NCBI GenBank assembly: GCA_934358955.1
Contig: CAKRLC010000016.1
Span: 1 to 36,507 of the forward strand
Length of the DNA: 36,507 bases
DNA from: an uncultured Roseburia sp.
GTDB taxonomy: Bacteria > Bacillota > Clostridia > Lachnospirales > Lachnospiraceae
Reading direction: 5' to 3'
In this document: piece by piece, positions 9,043 through 16,258 of the stretch
How positions within the stretch are numbered: the stretch's first letter is position 1
Layout of the letters: each line of letters starts with the position of its first letter
The notes under the pieces: generated by a model
Told to the model about the DNA's origin: nothing
Seen by the model: the letters and a program-made list of their open reading frames with translations, nothing else
Database searches by the model: none
Translations under genes and position numbers: made by a program

Positions 9043-9164
9043 ATTATAACACGAAACATTTTCTTTCCCATGATATTTTCTGAAAAACATTCTAAACTTT
9101 TCATAAAATAAAATGCGTATAAAGAATCTTTTATTTCCGGTTCTGTCACTTATAAAGCTGCATT

Positions 9165-10352
9165 TTATAAGTATTTTTTTAATTTCTCAGCCTTATCTGT
9201 TGCTTCCCAAGGAAGTGCCAGATCGGTACGTCCAAAGTGTCCGTAAGCTGCTGTTCCACGGTAGATCGGTCTTCTTAAGTCAAGCATTTTGATGATGCCG
9301 GCTGGACGGAGATCAAAGTTTTCACGGACGATCTCAACTAACTTCTCATCAGAAAGCTTTCCTGTTCCGAATGTATCTACCATAATAGATGTTGGCTGTG
9401 CAACACCAATTGCGTAAGATAACTGAATCTCACATTTTTCTGCAAGTCCTGCTGCTACGATATTCTTTGCAACATAACGTGCTGCGTAAGCTGCAGAACG
9501 GTCAACCTTTGTACAGTCTTTTCCGGAGAAAGCTCCGCCGCCGTGACGTGCATATCCACCGTAGGTGTCAACAATAATCTTACGTCCTGTAAGACCTGCA
9601 TCCCCATGAGGTCCACCGATTACAAAACGGCCTGTCGGATTAATGAAGAACTTTGTTTCTGCATCAATTAACTCTGCCGGAAGAATTGGATCAAATACAT
9701 ATTTTTTAATGTCTTCATGGATCTGTTCCTGTGTCACATCCTCATCATGCTGGGTAGATAATACAACTGCCTCTAATCTCTTAGGCTTGCCGTTCTCATC
9801 ATATTCTACAGAAACCTGTGTTTTTCCGTCTGGTCTTAAATAGGTTAAAGTACCATCTTTACGGACTTTTGTAAGCTGTAAAGCAAGCTTGTGCGCAAGT
9901 GAGATCGGATATGGCATTAATTCCGGTGTCTCATTTGTTGCATAACCAAACATCATACCCTGGTCACCAGCACCAATTGCCTCTAACTGCTCATCAGACA
10001 TTTTATTTTCTCTTGCTTCTAATGCTTTATCAACACCCATAGCGATATCTGCAGACTGCTGGTCAAGTGCTACCATAACCGCACAGGTATGTCCGTCAAA
10101 GCCTGTCTTTGCATCGTTATATCCGATCTCATTAACTGTTTTACGAACGATAGAAGGGATGTCTAACTGTGCCTTTGTAGTGATCTCACCGGTTACTAAT
10201 ACGAAGCCTGTACAGCTGGCAGCTTCGCAGGCAACACGGCTCATTGGATCCTGTTCCATGCATGCATCAAGAATTGCATCAGAGATGGCATCACACATTT
10301 TGTCCGGATGTCCTTCTGTAACAGACTCAGATGTAAATAATAATTTTTCCAT
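9165..10352 (-). CDS. metK: S-adenosylmethionine synthetase
   Basis: The 395-residue enzyme makes S-adenosylmethionine from methionine and ATP. Visible signatures are TEGHPDK (His15, Asp17) at the N-terminus, the [12 protein letters not shown] loop near residue 127 and the [21 protein letters not shown] phosphate-binding region. Length is normal for bacterial MetK. The gene stands alone behind a SAM-I riboswitch and terminator (10508-10703), so its own product should shut it off. The ribosome binding site GAAAGGAAAG precedes the ATG. Confidence 0.97.
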   Translation of the reverse strand: MEKLLFTSESVTEGHPDKMCDAISDAILDACMEQDPMSRVACEAASCTGFVLVTGEITTKAQLDIPSIVRKTVNEIGYNDAKTGFDGHTCAVMVALDQQSADIAMGVDKALEARENKMSDEQLEAIGAGDQGMMFGYATNETPELMPYPISLAHKLALQLTKVRKDGTLTYLRPDGKTQVSVEYDENGKPKRLEAVVLSTQHDEDVTQEQIHEDIKKYVFDPILPAELIDAETKFFINPTGRFVIGGPHGDAGLTGRKIIVDTYGGYARHGGGAFSGKDCTKVDRSAAYAARYVAKNIVAAGLAEKCEIQLSYAIGVAQPTSIMVDTFGTGKLSDEKLVEIVRENFDLRPAGIIKMLDLRRPIYRGTAAYGHFGRTDLALPWEATDKAEKLKKYL

Positions 10353-10507
10353 TTGTTCTTTCCTTTCTTTCTGTGGTGGGAAACGATTTTTCCCGATATC
10401 TTCGTGTATTCCGCCTGGTTCGTTTTTTACTGCTTCTCCATTACTATTACCTTATCCTGTAAATGTAATCGTCTCAGCGCTTTCTTTTATGTAACCGTTA
10501 ATACAAT

Positions 10508-10538
10508 AAAAAAGCTCCGCAGTTTCGAACATGCGGAG
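10508..10538 (-). terminator. Riboswitch-controlled terminator upstream of metK
   Basis: On the minus strand a 7-bp stem (arms 10515-10521 and 10532-10538) with a 10-nt loop is followed by a C and six T residues. The loop sequence TGTTCGAA (10524-10531) is exactly complementary to TTCGAACA at the 3' side of the aptamer (10572-10579), giving a plausible antiterminator. Confidence 0.75.
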
Positions 10539-10564
10539 TTAATAAATCATCAGATTATCAAATC

Positions 10565-10703
10565 CTCTTATTGTTCGAACTATAAAATATAGTCTTGGAT
10601 ATCTGTATTATCCAAAATATTTGCTCGCTCAGGTAGGCACCTTCCGTAGAGGGGTTGCCGTGACTTCACAGATCCTATGTATCTCCATCACTCTGAATAA
10701 GAA
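10565..10703 (-). ncRNA. SAM-I (S-box) riboswitch
   Basis: On the minus strand the leader has the S-box landmarks in order: P1 5' strand CTTATTCAGAG, then TGATGGAG, GTGAAGTCACGGCAACC, GAAGGTGCC and a P1 3' strand AATAAGAG. The ends pair as CTTATT/AATAAG. It lies between the metK promoter (10789-10817) and a terminator, the standard OFF-switch arrangement: bound S-adenosylmethionine holds P1 closed and lets the terminator form. Assignment is from the conserved core, not a covariance-model search. Confidence 0.92.
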
Positions 10704-10788
10704 AATTTACCGTAAGAATCCGGTTTCCAATAAACTGCCGTCTCCTTACTACTTATACAATATTGAATTTTCAAATCTTACTTGCACT

Positions 10789-10817
10789 AAGATACTATCT
10801 CAGCCGCCTTCTGTCAA
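10789..10817 (-). promoter_or_regulatory. Promoter of the SAM riboswitch-metK unit
   Basis: TTGACA (10812-10817) and TATCTT (10789-10794) are separated by 17 bp on the minus strand. Transcription would begin about 80 nt before the aptamer. The -10 box matches only 4 of 6 positions. Confidence 0.55.
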
Positions 10818-10923
10818 GATTTTTTTACAAATCATATACAAATCTGTCTGATTGTATAACAACTCTCACGAAAAACATTTCGCTTTTGGACATTCTCGCT
10901 GAACTTTTTTCTTTACAAAACGC

Positions 10924-11147
10924 AAAGATCCGCAGGGCTGCTCTATAACTTTTATTGGCAAATTACAAAAAAGAAATAGACCTGGTTTCTCTTTGGGCAA
11001 TGGAGATAAGACTCATGAATCGTGGAAGCCTCTGCTGAACACGATTCACGCTTTCAGAGGCTTATCGCAATGTTTTGCACAATGAAGCCAGGACTATTTC
11101 TTTTTTTGCAATTTGCTGCTATAAACTTAAATGCAACCCTTTTCACA
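10924..11147. repeat. Structured palindromic element, copy A (unknown class)
   Basis: This gene-free stretch is a near-continuous inverted repeat. A terminal stem (10934-10941 with 11133-11140) is followed by a stem of about 30 pairs (10958-10989 with 11084-11116, two mismatches, one bulge). Next come 10993-11000 with 11075-11082, then 11005-11010 with 11061-11066. Two crossing pairings form the tip: 11016-11024 with 11040-11048 (9 bp) and 11026-11034 with 11055-11063 (9 bp). The central 100 nt is over 90 percent identical to copy B at 33284-33516. I found no reading frame, promoter or transposase, and the transcribed strand cannot be decided from wobble pairs. Confidence 0.8.
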
Positions 11148-11159
11148 TTTGTCTCCTGT

Positions 11160-11207
11160 AAAACAATTAAGGGGCTGTCGCACTAAAAATTAGTGCAGCA
11201 ACCCCTT
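11160..11207 (-). terminator. Intrinsic terminator of murA
   Basis: On the minus strand a 17-nt by 17-nt stem (arms 11169-11185 and 11191-11207, 5-nt loop) with two imperfect positions starts just after the murA stop and is followed by AATTGTTTT. The tail is less T-rich than usual but the stem is strong. Element copy A begins about 20 nt further on. Confidence 0.75.
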
Positions 11208-11211
11208 CCTG

Positions 11212-12504
11212 CTAAGAAACCTGTAATGTAAACTTCTGGATTTCTTTTTCTGTACTTACTTTTTCAATTAATGCGCCAAGAGCTGTCAGCTTCTTCTCAA
11301 AGTCTTCATAGCCGCGTTCAATATAATAAATATCATCTACGACGGTAATTCCTTCTGCTGCAAGTCCCGCGATCACAAGTGCTGCACCGGCACGTAAGTC
11401 CGGAGCGTTTACTCTTGCTCCTGTATAACGGTCTGTGCCGTTAATGATCGCAATATTGCTCTCAACTTTAATATTTGCTCCCATACGTGTCAGTTCATCC
11501 ACGTATTTAAAACGGTTTTCAAAAATACTCTCTGTTACGGTACTTGTTCCCTGCGCGATTCCGAGGACAACTGCCATCTGTGGCTGCATATCTGTCGGGA
11601 ATCCCGGATATGGAAGTGTTGTCACCTGCGTATGACGCAATGGCTTAGACGCAACCACTCGGACCGCATCATCAAATTCTTCTACTTCACATCCGATTTC
11701 AAGAAGCTTTGCGGTTGTTGCTTCCAAATGCTTCGGGATCACGTTCTTTACCGTCACATCTCCTTTTGTCGCTGCTGCTGCAAACATAAAGGTTCCTGCT
11801 TCAATCTGATCCGGTATAATAGAGTATTCTGTCTTATGCAGCTTCTCTACTCCGACAATACGGATCACGTCTGTTCCTGCTCCGCGGATCTGCGCGCCCA
11901 TGCTGTTTAAAAAGTTCGCTACGTCTACAACGTGCGGTTCCTTTGCCGCATTCTCGATGATCGTCTTACCTTCTGCCATAGAAGCAGCCATCATAATGTT
12001 GATCGTTGCACCAACAGATACTTTATCCAGATAAATATGCGTTCCCTTTAATCTCTCTGCAGATGCACAGACAAGTCCGTGCATAATGTCAACCTTAGCA
12101 CCAAGAGCACTAAATCCCTTCAGATGCAGGTCGATCGGACGGCTTCCGATATTGCATCCACCCGGAAGTGCGACTTCTGCTCTCTTATATTTTCCAAGCA
12201 AAGCTCCGATCAGATAATAAGATGCGCGGATCTTTCTGATGTATTCATTATCTACATTAAAATCACGGATAAAAGAACCGTTGATCTTTACGGTATGCGC
12301 ATCAACACGGTCAACCTTTGCTCCGATCTCCTGGATTGCATTTAATAAAACATTGATATCTCTCACATTCGGAAGATTCTCTATCGTAACAGTCTCATCC
12401 GTCATAACTGCTGCTGAAAGGATCGCCAATGCAGCGTTCTTTGCGCCGCCGATCTCCACTTCACCAACCAGAGGATTTCCACCTTTAATTACATACTGTT
12501 CCAT
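11212..12504 (-). CDS. murA: UDP-N-acetylglucosamine 1-carboxyvinyltransferase
   Basis: This 430-residue enzyme transfers enolpyruvate from PEP to UDP-GlcNAc, the first committed step of peptidoglycan synthesis. Lys22 and Asn23 lie in GGAKNAALAI, and the active-site loop LPGGCNIGSRPIDLH carries the fosfomycin-reactive Cys117. Length is normal. The gene has its own terminator and two upstream promoters, so it can be expressed both alone and after the peptidase gene. Many Bacillota have two MurA paralogues; only one lies in this window. Confidence 0.96.
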   Translation of the reverse strand: MEQYVIKGGNPLVGEVEIGGAKNAALAILSAAVMTDETVTIENLPNVRDINVLLNAIQEIGAKVDRVDAHTVKINGSFIRDFNVDNEYIRKIRASYYLIGALLGKYKRAEVALPGGCNIGSRPIDLHLKGFSALGAKVDIMHGLVCASAERLKGTHIYLDKVSVGATINIMMAASMAEGKTIIENAAKEPHVVDVANFLNSMGAQIRGAGTDVIRIVGVEKLHKTEYSIIPDQIEAGTFMFAAAATKGDVTVKNVIPKHLEATTAKLLEIGCEVEEFDDAVRVVASKPLRHTQVTTLPYPGFPTDMQPQMAVVLGIAQGTSTVTESIFENRFKYVDELTRMGANIKVESNIAIINGTDRYTGARVNAPDLRAGAALVIAGLAAEGITVVDDIYYIERGYEDFEKKLTALGALIEKVSTEKEIQKFTLQVS

Positions 12505-12539
12505 ATTACACCTCTATGAACATTTATTACAAACACATA

Positions 12540-12569
12540 ATTATAGTAATCATTGCCTGTTTTTGTCAA
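12540..12569 (-). promoter_or_regulatory. murA proximal promoter
   Basis: Consensus TTGACA (12564-12569) and TATAAT (12540-12545) are separated by 18 bp on the minus strand, about 30 nt from the murA start. Confidence 0.75.
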
Positions 12570-12670
12570 GCATATTGTTCTTTTCCACTATTTTCACTAT
12601 TTTGGTTGCTGCATACACAGATCTCTTGTGAATTTACACAATCTGATGCTCTGCCTATAGCCGATTATTT

Positions 12671-12700
12671 ATTATAACACATCCAGGCGTTTTCTGCCAA
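12671..12700 (-). promoter_or_regulatory. murA distal promoter
   Basis: TTGGCA (12695-12700) and TATAAT (12671-12676) with an 18-bp spacer lie just after the stop codon of the M23 peptidase gene, giving a second murA start point about 130 nt upstream of the first. Confidence 0.6.
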
Positions 12701-12710
12701 GTAACCAGCT

Positions 12711-14267
12711 TTATTTTCCAATATAGTTCAATGGATTGACTGCCGCTCCGTTAATATAAATCTCAAAATGTACATGAGGACCGGTCGAACGCCCTGTGCT
12801 TCCACTCAAAGCAATGCTCTGTCCCTGTTCTACCCACTGTCCGGCGTGTACTAAAAGCTTGCTGTTATGTGCGTAACGGGTCAGTCGTCCATCCGGATGG
12901 CTGATCACAACATTATTTCCATAGCCTCCGTTATATCCCGCACTGACAACGGTTCCTGCGCTGGATGCATAAACAGTTGTTCCAACCGGGCATCCCCAGT
13001 CAACCCCTTTATGCATTCTGCCCCATCTGCGGCCGAATCCTGATGTAAAATGTCCTCCCGCAATTGGCTTAATATAAGTCGGTGGTGTGATCGTTCCTCG
13101 CTCGATCACTGCCGGTGTAGACTCTGTTAAAATCGTCTCATGTGCAAGCTCTCTGGAAACTTCGACACCATTTTCATAAGTGACGATATCATTCCGTTCC
13201 CTGTGTCCGGTCGTTCCTTCCTGCCGTACAACCTCTTTTGTAGTATACCATTCATTATTCTCAATGATCACCGGGTCTGCATTATAGTCTTCCTCGTATA
13301 CTTCTCCCTGTACAATGCGCATGCTCAGATCAGGTTCCGGTACTGCGATCACAAGCTCCTGCCCCGGGTAAATTCTTGCTTCTGCATTATCAAAACCATT
13401 CAGTGCCATGATATTTGCTACGGTCGTATCATGGTTCATCGCGATCACAGAAAGAACATCTCCGTTCTCTACTACATATATTTTATTCGTTTCTTTTTCT
13501 TTTGTTACTTCTTCTACCTGCTCTGTAACATCAGAAATATCTCCCTGACCGACATATTTTTCATAAATCTCAACTTTTTCTACGAACTGCATATCAAGCA
13601 CACCGGTCTCATATGTGTCCGAACCGCCTGCTGCATCCGCATCTTCCATTGCGCTTAGCATAGTGGCATTCACACCGGATGTTGTCTTACCAGAGTTGCT
13701 CTTCTGTACAGACTCCTCTGCTTCCTGGCCTGTCACATTCTGCAGCTTTGCCTGAAAAATACCGCTGATGTGACTTTTTTCCTTAGAAAGCTCTGCCGCA
13801 TACTGCTTTCCTTCCTCAAGTCTGTCCTTTACTTCATTCAAAAAGCTCTTTACTTCGGTCATGCTGTTAAAATTGCCACGGTAGCCGTCAATCGCAACCG
13901 TGTATGCACGCACCTGCGTTCCAAGCTCAGATCCTCTTAGCTGTTCTTCCAGGATTCCGGAGAACTCATCCTCTGTCAGTAAGGTCTCAAACAGTTGATT
14001 CGCCTTACCTGAGGTATACTCAAAGTCCATACACACCGGTGTATTGCTATCCTGTGCGATCTTCCTTCTTACCTTGTGCAATACACGGTCAGCATCTGTA
14101 CCGTTGCTGATATTTCCGATCAGGTTGCCATTAAAATAAATCTGCTGGTATCCCTGGCCAAGATTCTTCTTCTGTGCCACAGAAAAAAGAATCAGCACCA
14201 GAAGAAATACACCTACAATACTTATCTGCACCTTTGTTTTGAAACCAATCCCCATTTTCTGTTTCAT
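12711..14267 (-). CDS. M23 peptidoglycan endopeptidase with LysM and G5 domains
   Basis: The 518 residues start with a membrane anchor (about 13-31) and a long helical extracytoplasmic region. A LysM repeat follows (about 263-307, YVVENGDVLSVIAMNHDTT to PGQELVI), then a G5-type domain (about 315-390) and a C-terminal M23/LytM domain. The zinc and catalytic residues are all present: His419 and Asp423 in HKGVD, His467, and His498-Val-His500. It should be active, cleaving peptide cross-links at the cell surface while held on the membrane and bound to the wall. Its start overlaps the end of aroK by 4 nt. Confidence 0.92.
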   Translation of the reverse strand: MKQKMGIGFKTKVQISIVGVFLLVLILFSVAQKKNLGQGYQQIYFNGNLIGNISNGTDADRVLHKVRRKIAQDSNTPVCMDFEYTSGKANQLFETLLTEDEFSGILEEQLRGSELGTQVRAYTVAIDGYRGNFNSMTEVKSFLNEVKDRLEEGKQYAAELSKEKSHISGIFQAKLQNVTGQEAEESVQKSNSGKTTSGVNATMLSAMEDADAAGGSDTYETGVLDMQFVEKVEIYEKYVGQGDISDVTEQVEEVTKEKETNKIYVVENGDVLSVIAMNHDTTVANIMALNGFDNAEARIYPGQELVIAVPEPDLSMRIVQGEVYEEDYNADPVIIENNEWYTTKEVVRQEGTTGHRERNDIVTYENGVEVSRELAHETILTESTPAVIERGTITPPTYIKPIAGGHFTSGFGRRWGRMHKGVDWGCPVGTTVYASSAGTVVSAGYNGGYGNNVVISHPDGRLTRYAHNSKLLVHAGQWVEQGQSIALSGSTGRSTGPHVHFEIYINGAAVNPLNYIGK

Positions 14268-14770
14268 CCGTTTTTCCTCATATCTATGATCCTGTCGATC
14301 GTCTGCTCTACATTCAGACCAAATTCATTTATGGTCACATCTGCATATTTTTCATATAAAGGTACGCGTTCTTCATAAAGATCCTTTAATGTCTGGCCAT
14401 CTTTTAATACAACTCCACGTCCCTTGATATCTTTTAACCGGCGATTCAATACTTCAAACGGAAGTTTAAGATATACAACGGTACCGATTTCTTTTAAATG
14501 CTCCATGGCCTCTTTTCCATAAACCACGCTGCCTCCCGTAGCAATGATCGCATGTTCTGCCTGGATCGATGCATTCACACGGTTCTCGACCTCGATAAAA
14601 CCTTCTGTTCCGACTTCTGCGATAATCTGATGCAGTAACTTTCCTTCTTCTTCCTGGATCACAAGATCTGCATCAATAAACTGATATCCAAGTACCTTTG
14701 CTAAAACGACTCCGACCGTACTTTTGCCGACACCCGGCATTCCGATCAATACAATATTATTTTTATCCAT
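14264..14770 (-). CDS. aroK: Shikimate kinase
   Basis: This 168-residue P-loop kinase has Walker A GMPGVGKST at residues 9-17, the shikimate-binding FIDADLVIQ with its acidic residues, and the ATGGSVVYG loop near residue 78. It phosphorylates shikimate at the 3-OH in chorismate synthesis. No other aromatic-pathway genes are nearby. It is coupled to the downstream M23 peptidase by a 4-nt overlap, an unusual pairing by function but common for orphan aroK genes. The AAGGA site precedes the ATG. Confidence 0.93.
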   Translation of the reverse strand: MDKNNIVLIGMPGVGKSTVGVVLAKVLGYQFIDADLVIQEEEGKLLHQIIAEVGTEGFIEVENRVNASIQAEHAIIATGGSVVYGKEAMEHLKEIGTVVYLKLPFEVLNRRLKDIKGRGVVLKDGQTLKDLYEERVPLYEKYADVTINEFGLNVEQTIDRIIDMRKNG

Positions 14771-14813
14771 AAATCCTTTTTCCTAATCACAATTCCATTT
14801 GTTACCATTTTTT

Positions 14814-14842
14814 AGCATAACATAAATGCGTTCGTTCCACAA
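14814..14842 (-). promoter_or_regulatory. Candidate promoter of aroK
   Basis: TTGTGG (14837-14842) and TATGCT (14814-14819) with a 17-bp spacer lie about 45 nt upstream of aroK on the minus strand. Both boxes are degenerate. Confidence 0.35.
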
Positions 14843-14918
14843 GCACGGAAACTTGCCCAAAAACAGCGTAAAACCAGCGGTTTTACACGTCATATCGACC
14901 TACATACCTATATAGGTT

Positions 14919-14964
14919 CTGGTATCAAAAGGTCTACATCTTAGTTTAGAATGTCAAATTGCCC
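14919..14964. repeat. Partial copy of the structured palindromic element (one arm)
   Basis: Read on the minus strand, this segment matches the right arm of copy B (33475-33520) over about 45 nt, including TTTGACATTCTAA, CTAAGATG and GACCTTTT. The core and opposite arm are missing. Because the element is palindromic, the plus strand also resembles the left arm (TCAAAAGGTCT ... CAAATTGC). It abuts the terminator of the PrsA-like gene. Confidence 0.65.
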
Positions 14965-14993
14965 AAAAAAAGACAGTCACCGCTGTGACTGCC
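14965..14993 (-). terminator. Intrinsic terminator of the PrsA-like gene
   Basis: On the minus strand a 9-bp stem with one G-U pair (arms 14972-14980 and 14985-14993, 4-nt loop) runs into a T-rich tract at 14965-14971. It starts 16 nt past the stop codon. Confidence 0.85.
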
Positions 14994-15009
14994 TTTTCCA
15001 GTTAAAATT

Positions 15010-16062
15010 TTATTGAACGGATTCTGTTGTTTCTGCTTCTTCTGTTTCTGTTGACGTGGCCGTTGTCGTAAAACGATTGTCGAAGCTTACTTTCTCCCAT
15101 ACTTTTTCATTTAGGGTCCACTCAGATGCGTCCTTCCAGCCCTGGAGCACTTCGTTGTAAAGCTCGCTCTGACGGTTGCTGATAATCTGCTGTCTGTGCT
15201 GCTCTGTTGCATCTGCATCTGTGATCTGATCTAAGCGGAGTACATAATAAGCGCTGTCTGTTTCAACAACATCTGAAACCTGTCCTTCTGTTGTAAGACC
15301 TTGCAATGCAGTCAGCACTGCTTCATCAAGTGTTGTATTGTCTGATGCAAACGTACCGCTGCTTACGGTGTATCCATATTCCTCTGCTGCAGTTTCAAGC
15401 GTATCTGCAACTGCTGCATCCTTAAATTCCTTCACTTTATCTCCAAGTGCTGCTTTTTCCTCATCTGTGTAATCTACACTGTTTCCATCCGCATCTTTAT
15501 AGCTTGTTTTGGAGATATTTACATAACTGTAATCACTTGTATTCGCATCGGCATCGCTAACATTCGTATCCGCGTCTGCAATAATCGCTGTATACATACG
15601 GCTCTCGATTGTCACAAGTGTCAGATATTCTTCTACGATCTCTTCCGTTGCGCCTAATGCTTCCAGTGCTTCATCCGTATTAACAGACATAAAGTCCTGT
15701 GCTGCTGTTTTGATTGCAGTCTTGTCCTCATCTGTCAATGTCACATCGTAATCTGCCATATGATTCTGTAATACATACAGACTCTCGATGGAATCGATCA
15801 CGGTATCTTTCATATTGTCTTCCATAGTCGATCCATTTCCATACAGATCAGAAGACCAGACATCCTCTCCAAAATATGATGTGTACATATCATCATACTG
15901 TGCCTGCTGCAGACGTACTGCAAAATTAGCGATTCCAAGCTTGATGTCCTGTCCATCTAAGGTTGCAACCACTGCATCTTTGTCAATGCCGCCGCATCCG
16001 GCAAGCACAGATACTGCCAAAGCACTGCTTACAAGCACTGCTGTTAATTTCTTTCCTCTCAT
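15010..16062 (-). CDS. PrsA/SurA-like extracytoplasmic foldase lipoprotein
   Basis: Started at the ATG at 16062 (GGAGGAC just upstream), the product is 350 residues with a signal peptide ending in the lipobox LAGC, so the Cys should be lipidated and membrane-anchored. An upstream ATG at 16113 would give 17 unneeded residues. A SurA_N-like helical part is followed by a PpiC-like region (about 180-290) with AAEEYGYTVSSGTFASDNTTLDEAVLTALQGLTTEGQVSDVVETDSAYYVLRLDQI. PrsA-type proteins help secreted proteins fold. The parvulin core is divergent, so isomerase activity is uncertain. The tail is Thr/Glu-rich. Confidence 0.8.
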   Translation of the reverse strand: MRGKKLTAVLVSSALAVSVLAGCGGIDKDAVVATLDGQDIKLGIANFAVRLQQAQYDDMYTSYFGEDVWSSDLYGNGSTMEDNMKDTVIDSIESLYVLQNHMADYDVTLTDEDKTAIKTAAQDFMSVNTDEALEALGATEEIVEEYLTLVTIESRMYTAIIADADTNVSDADANTSDYSYVNISKTSYKDADGNSVDYTDEEKAALGDKVKEFKDAAVADTLETAAEEYGYTVSSGTFASDNTTLDEAVLTALQGLTTEGQVSDVVETDSAYYVLRLDQITDADATEQHRQQIISNRQSELYNEVLQGWKDASEWTLNEKVWEKVSFDNRFTTTATSTETEEAETTESVQ

Positions 16063-16144
16063 ATGTCCTCCTATTTCATTGCCCTTCTGTCGTCCTGTCC
16101 ATTCTGACCACATTTTCTTTTCCTGTCAGGCAACCACTCGTTTT

Positions 16145-16173
16145 ATTATAGTGCTTTTCCTGCCCTGCCGCAA
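16145..16173 (-). promoter_or_regulatory. Promoter of the PrsA-like gene
   Basis: TTGCGG (16168-16173) and consensus TATAAT (16145-16150) are spaced by 17 bp on the minus strand, about 80 nt before the start codon. Confidence 0.6.
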
Positions 16174-16258
16174 GATTTTTCATACTTTTTTCACAGAGTA
16201 GGCAACACATTCGCAGGCAAAACAGTCTCTTCTTTTCCATCAGACCGCCCCTGTAACT

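Noticed and set aside
8940..9149. A 69-codon minus-strand frame between metK and the histidine kinase
   Set aside because: It spans the metK terminator hairpin and T tract, overlaps the kinase start and has no ribosome binding site.
10621..10851. A 76-codon plus-strand frame
   Set aside because: It is antisense to the SAM-I riboswitch and the metK promoter.
10924..11147. Copy A as a retron msr-msd, a 6S RNA or an insertion sequence end
   Set aside because: No reverse transcriptase or transposase is nearby, 6S RNA has a central bubble rather than a crossing-helix tip, and no target duplication could be identified.
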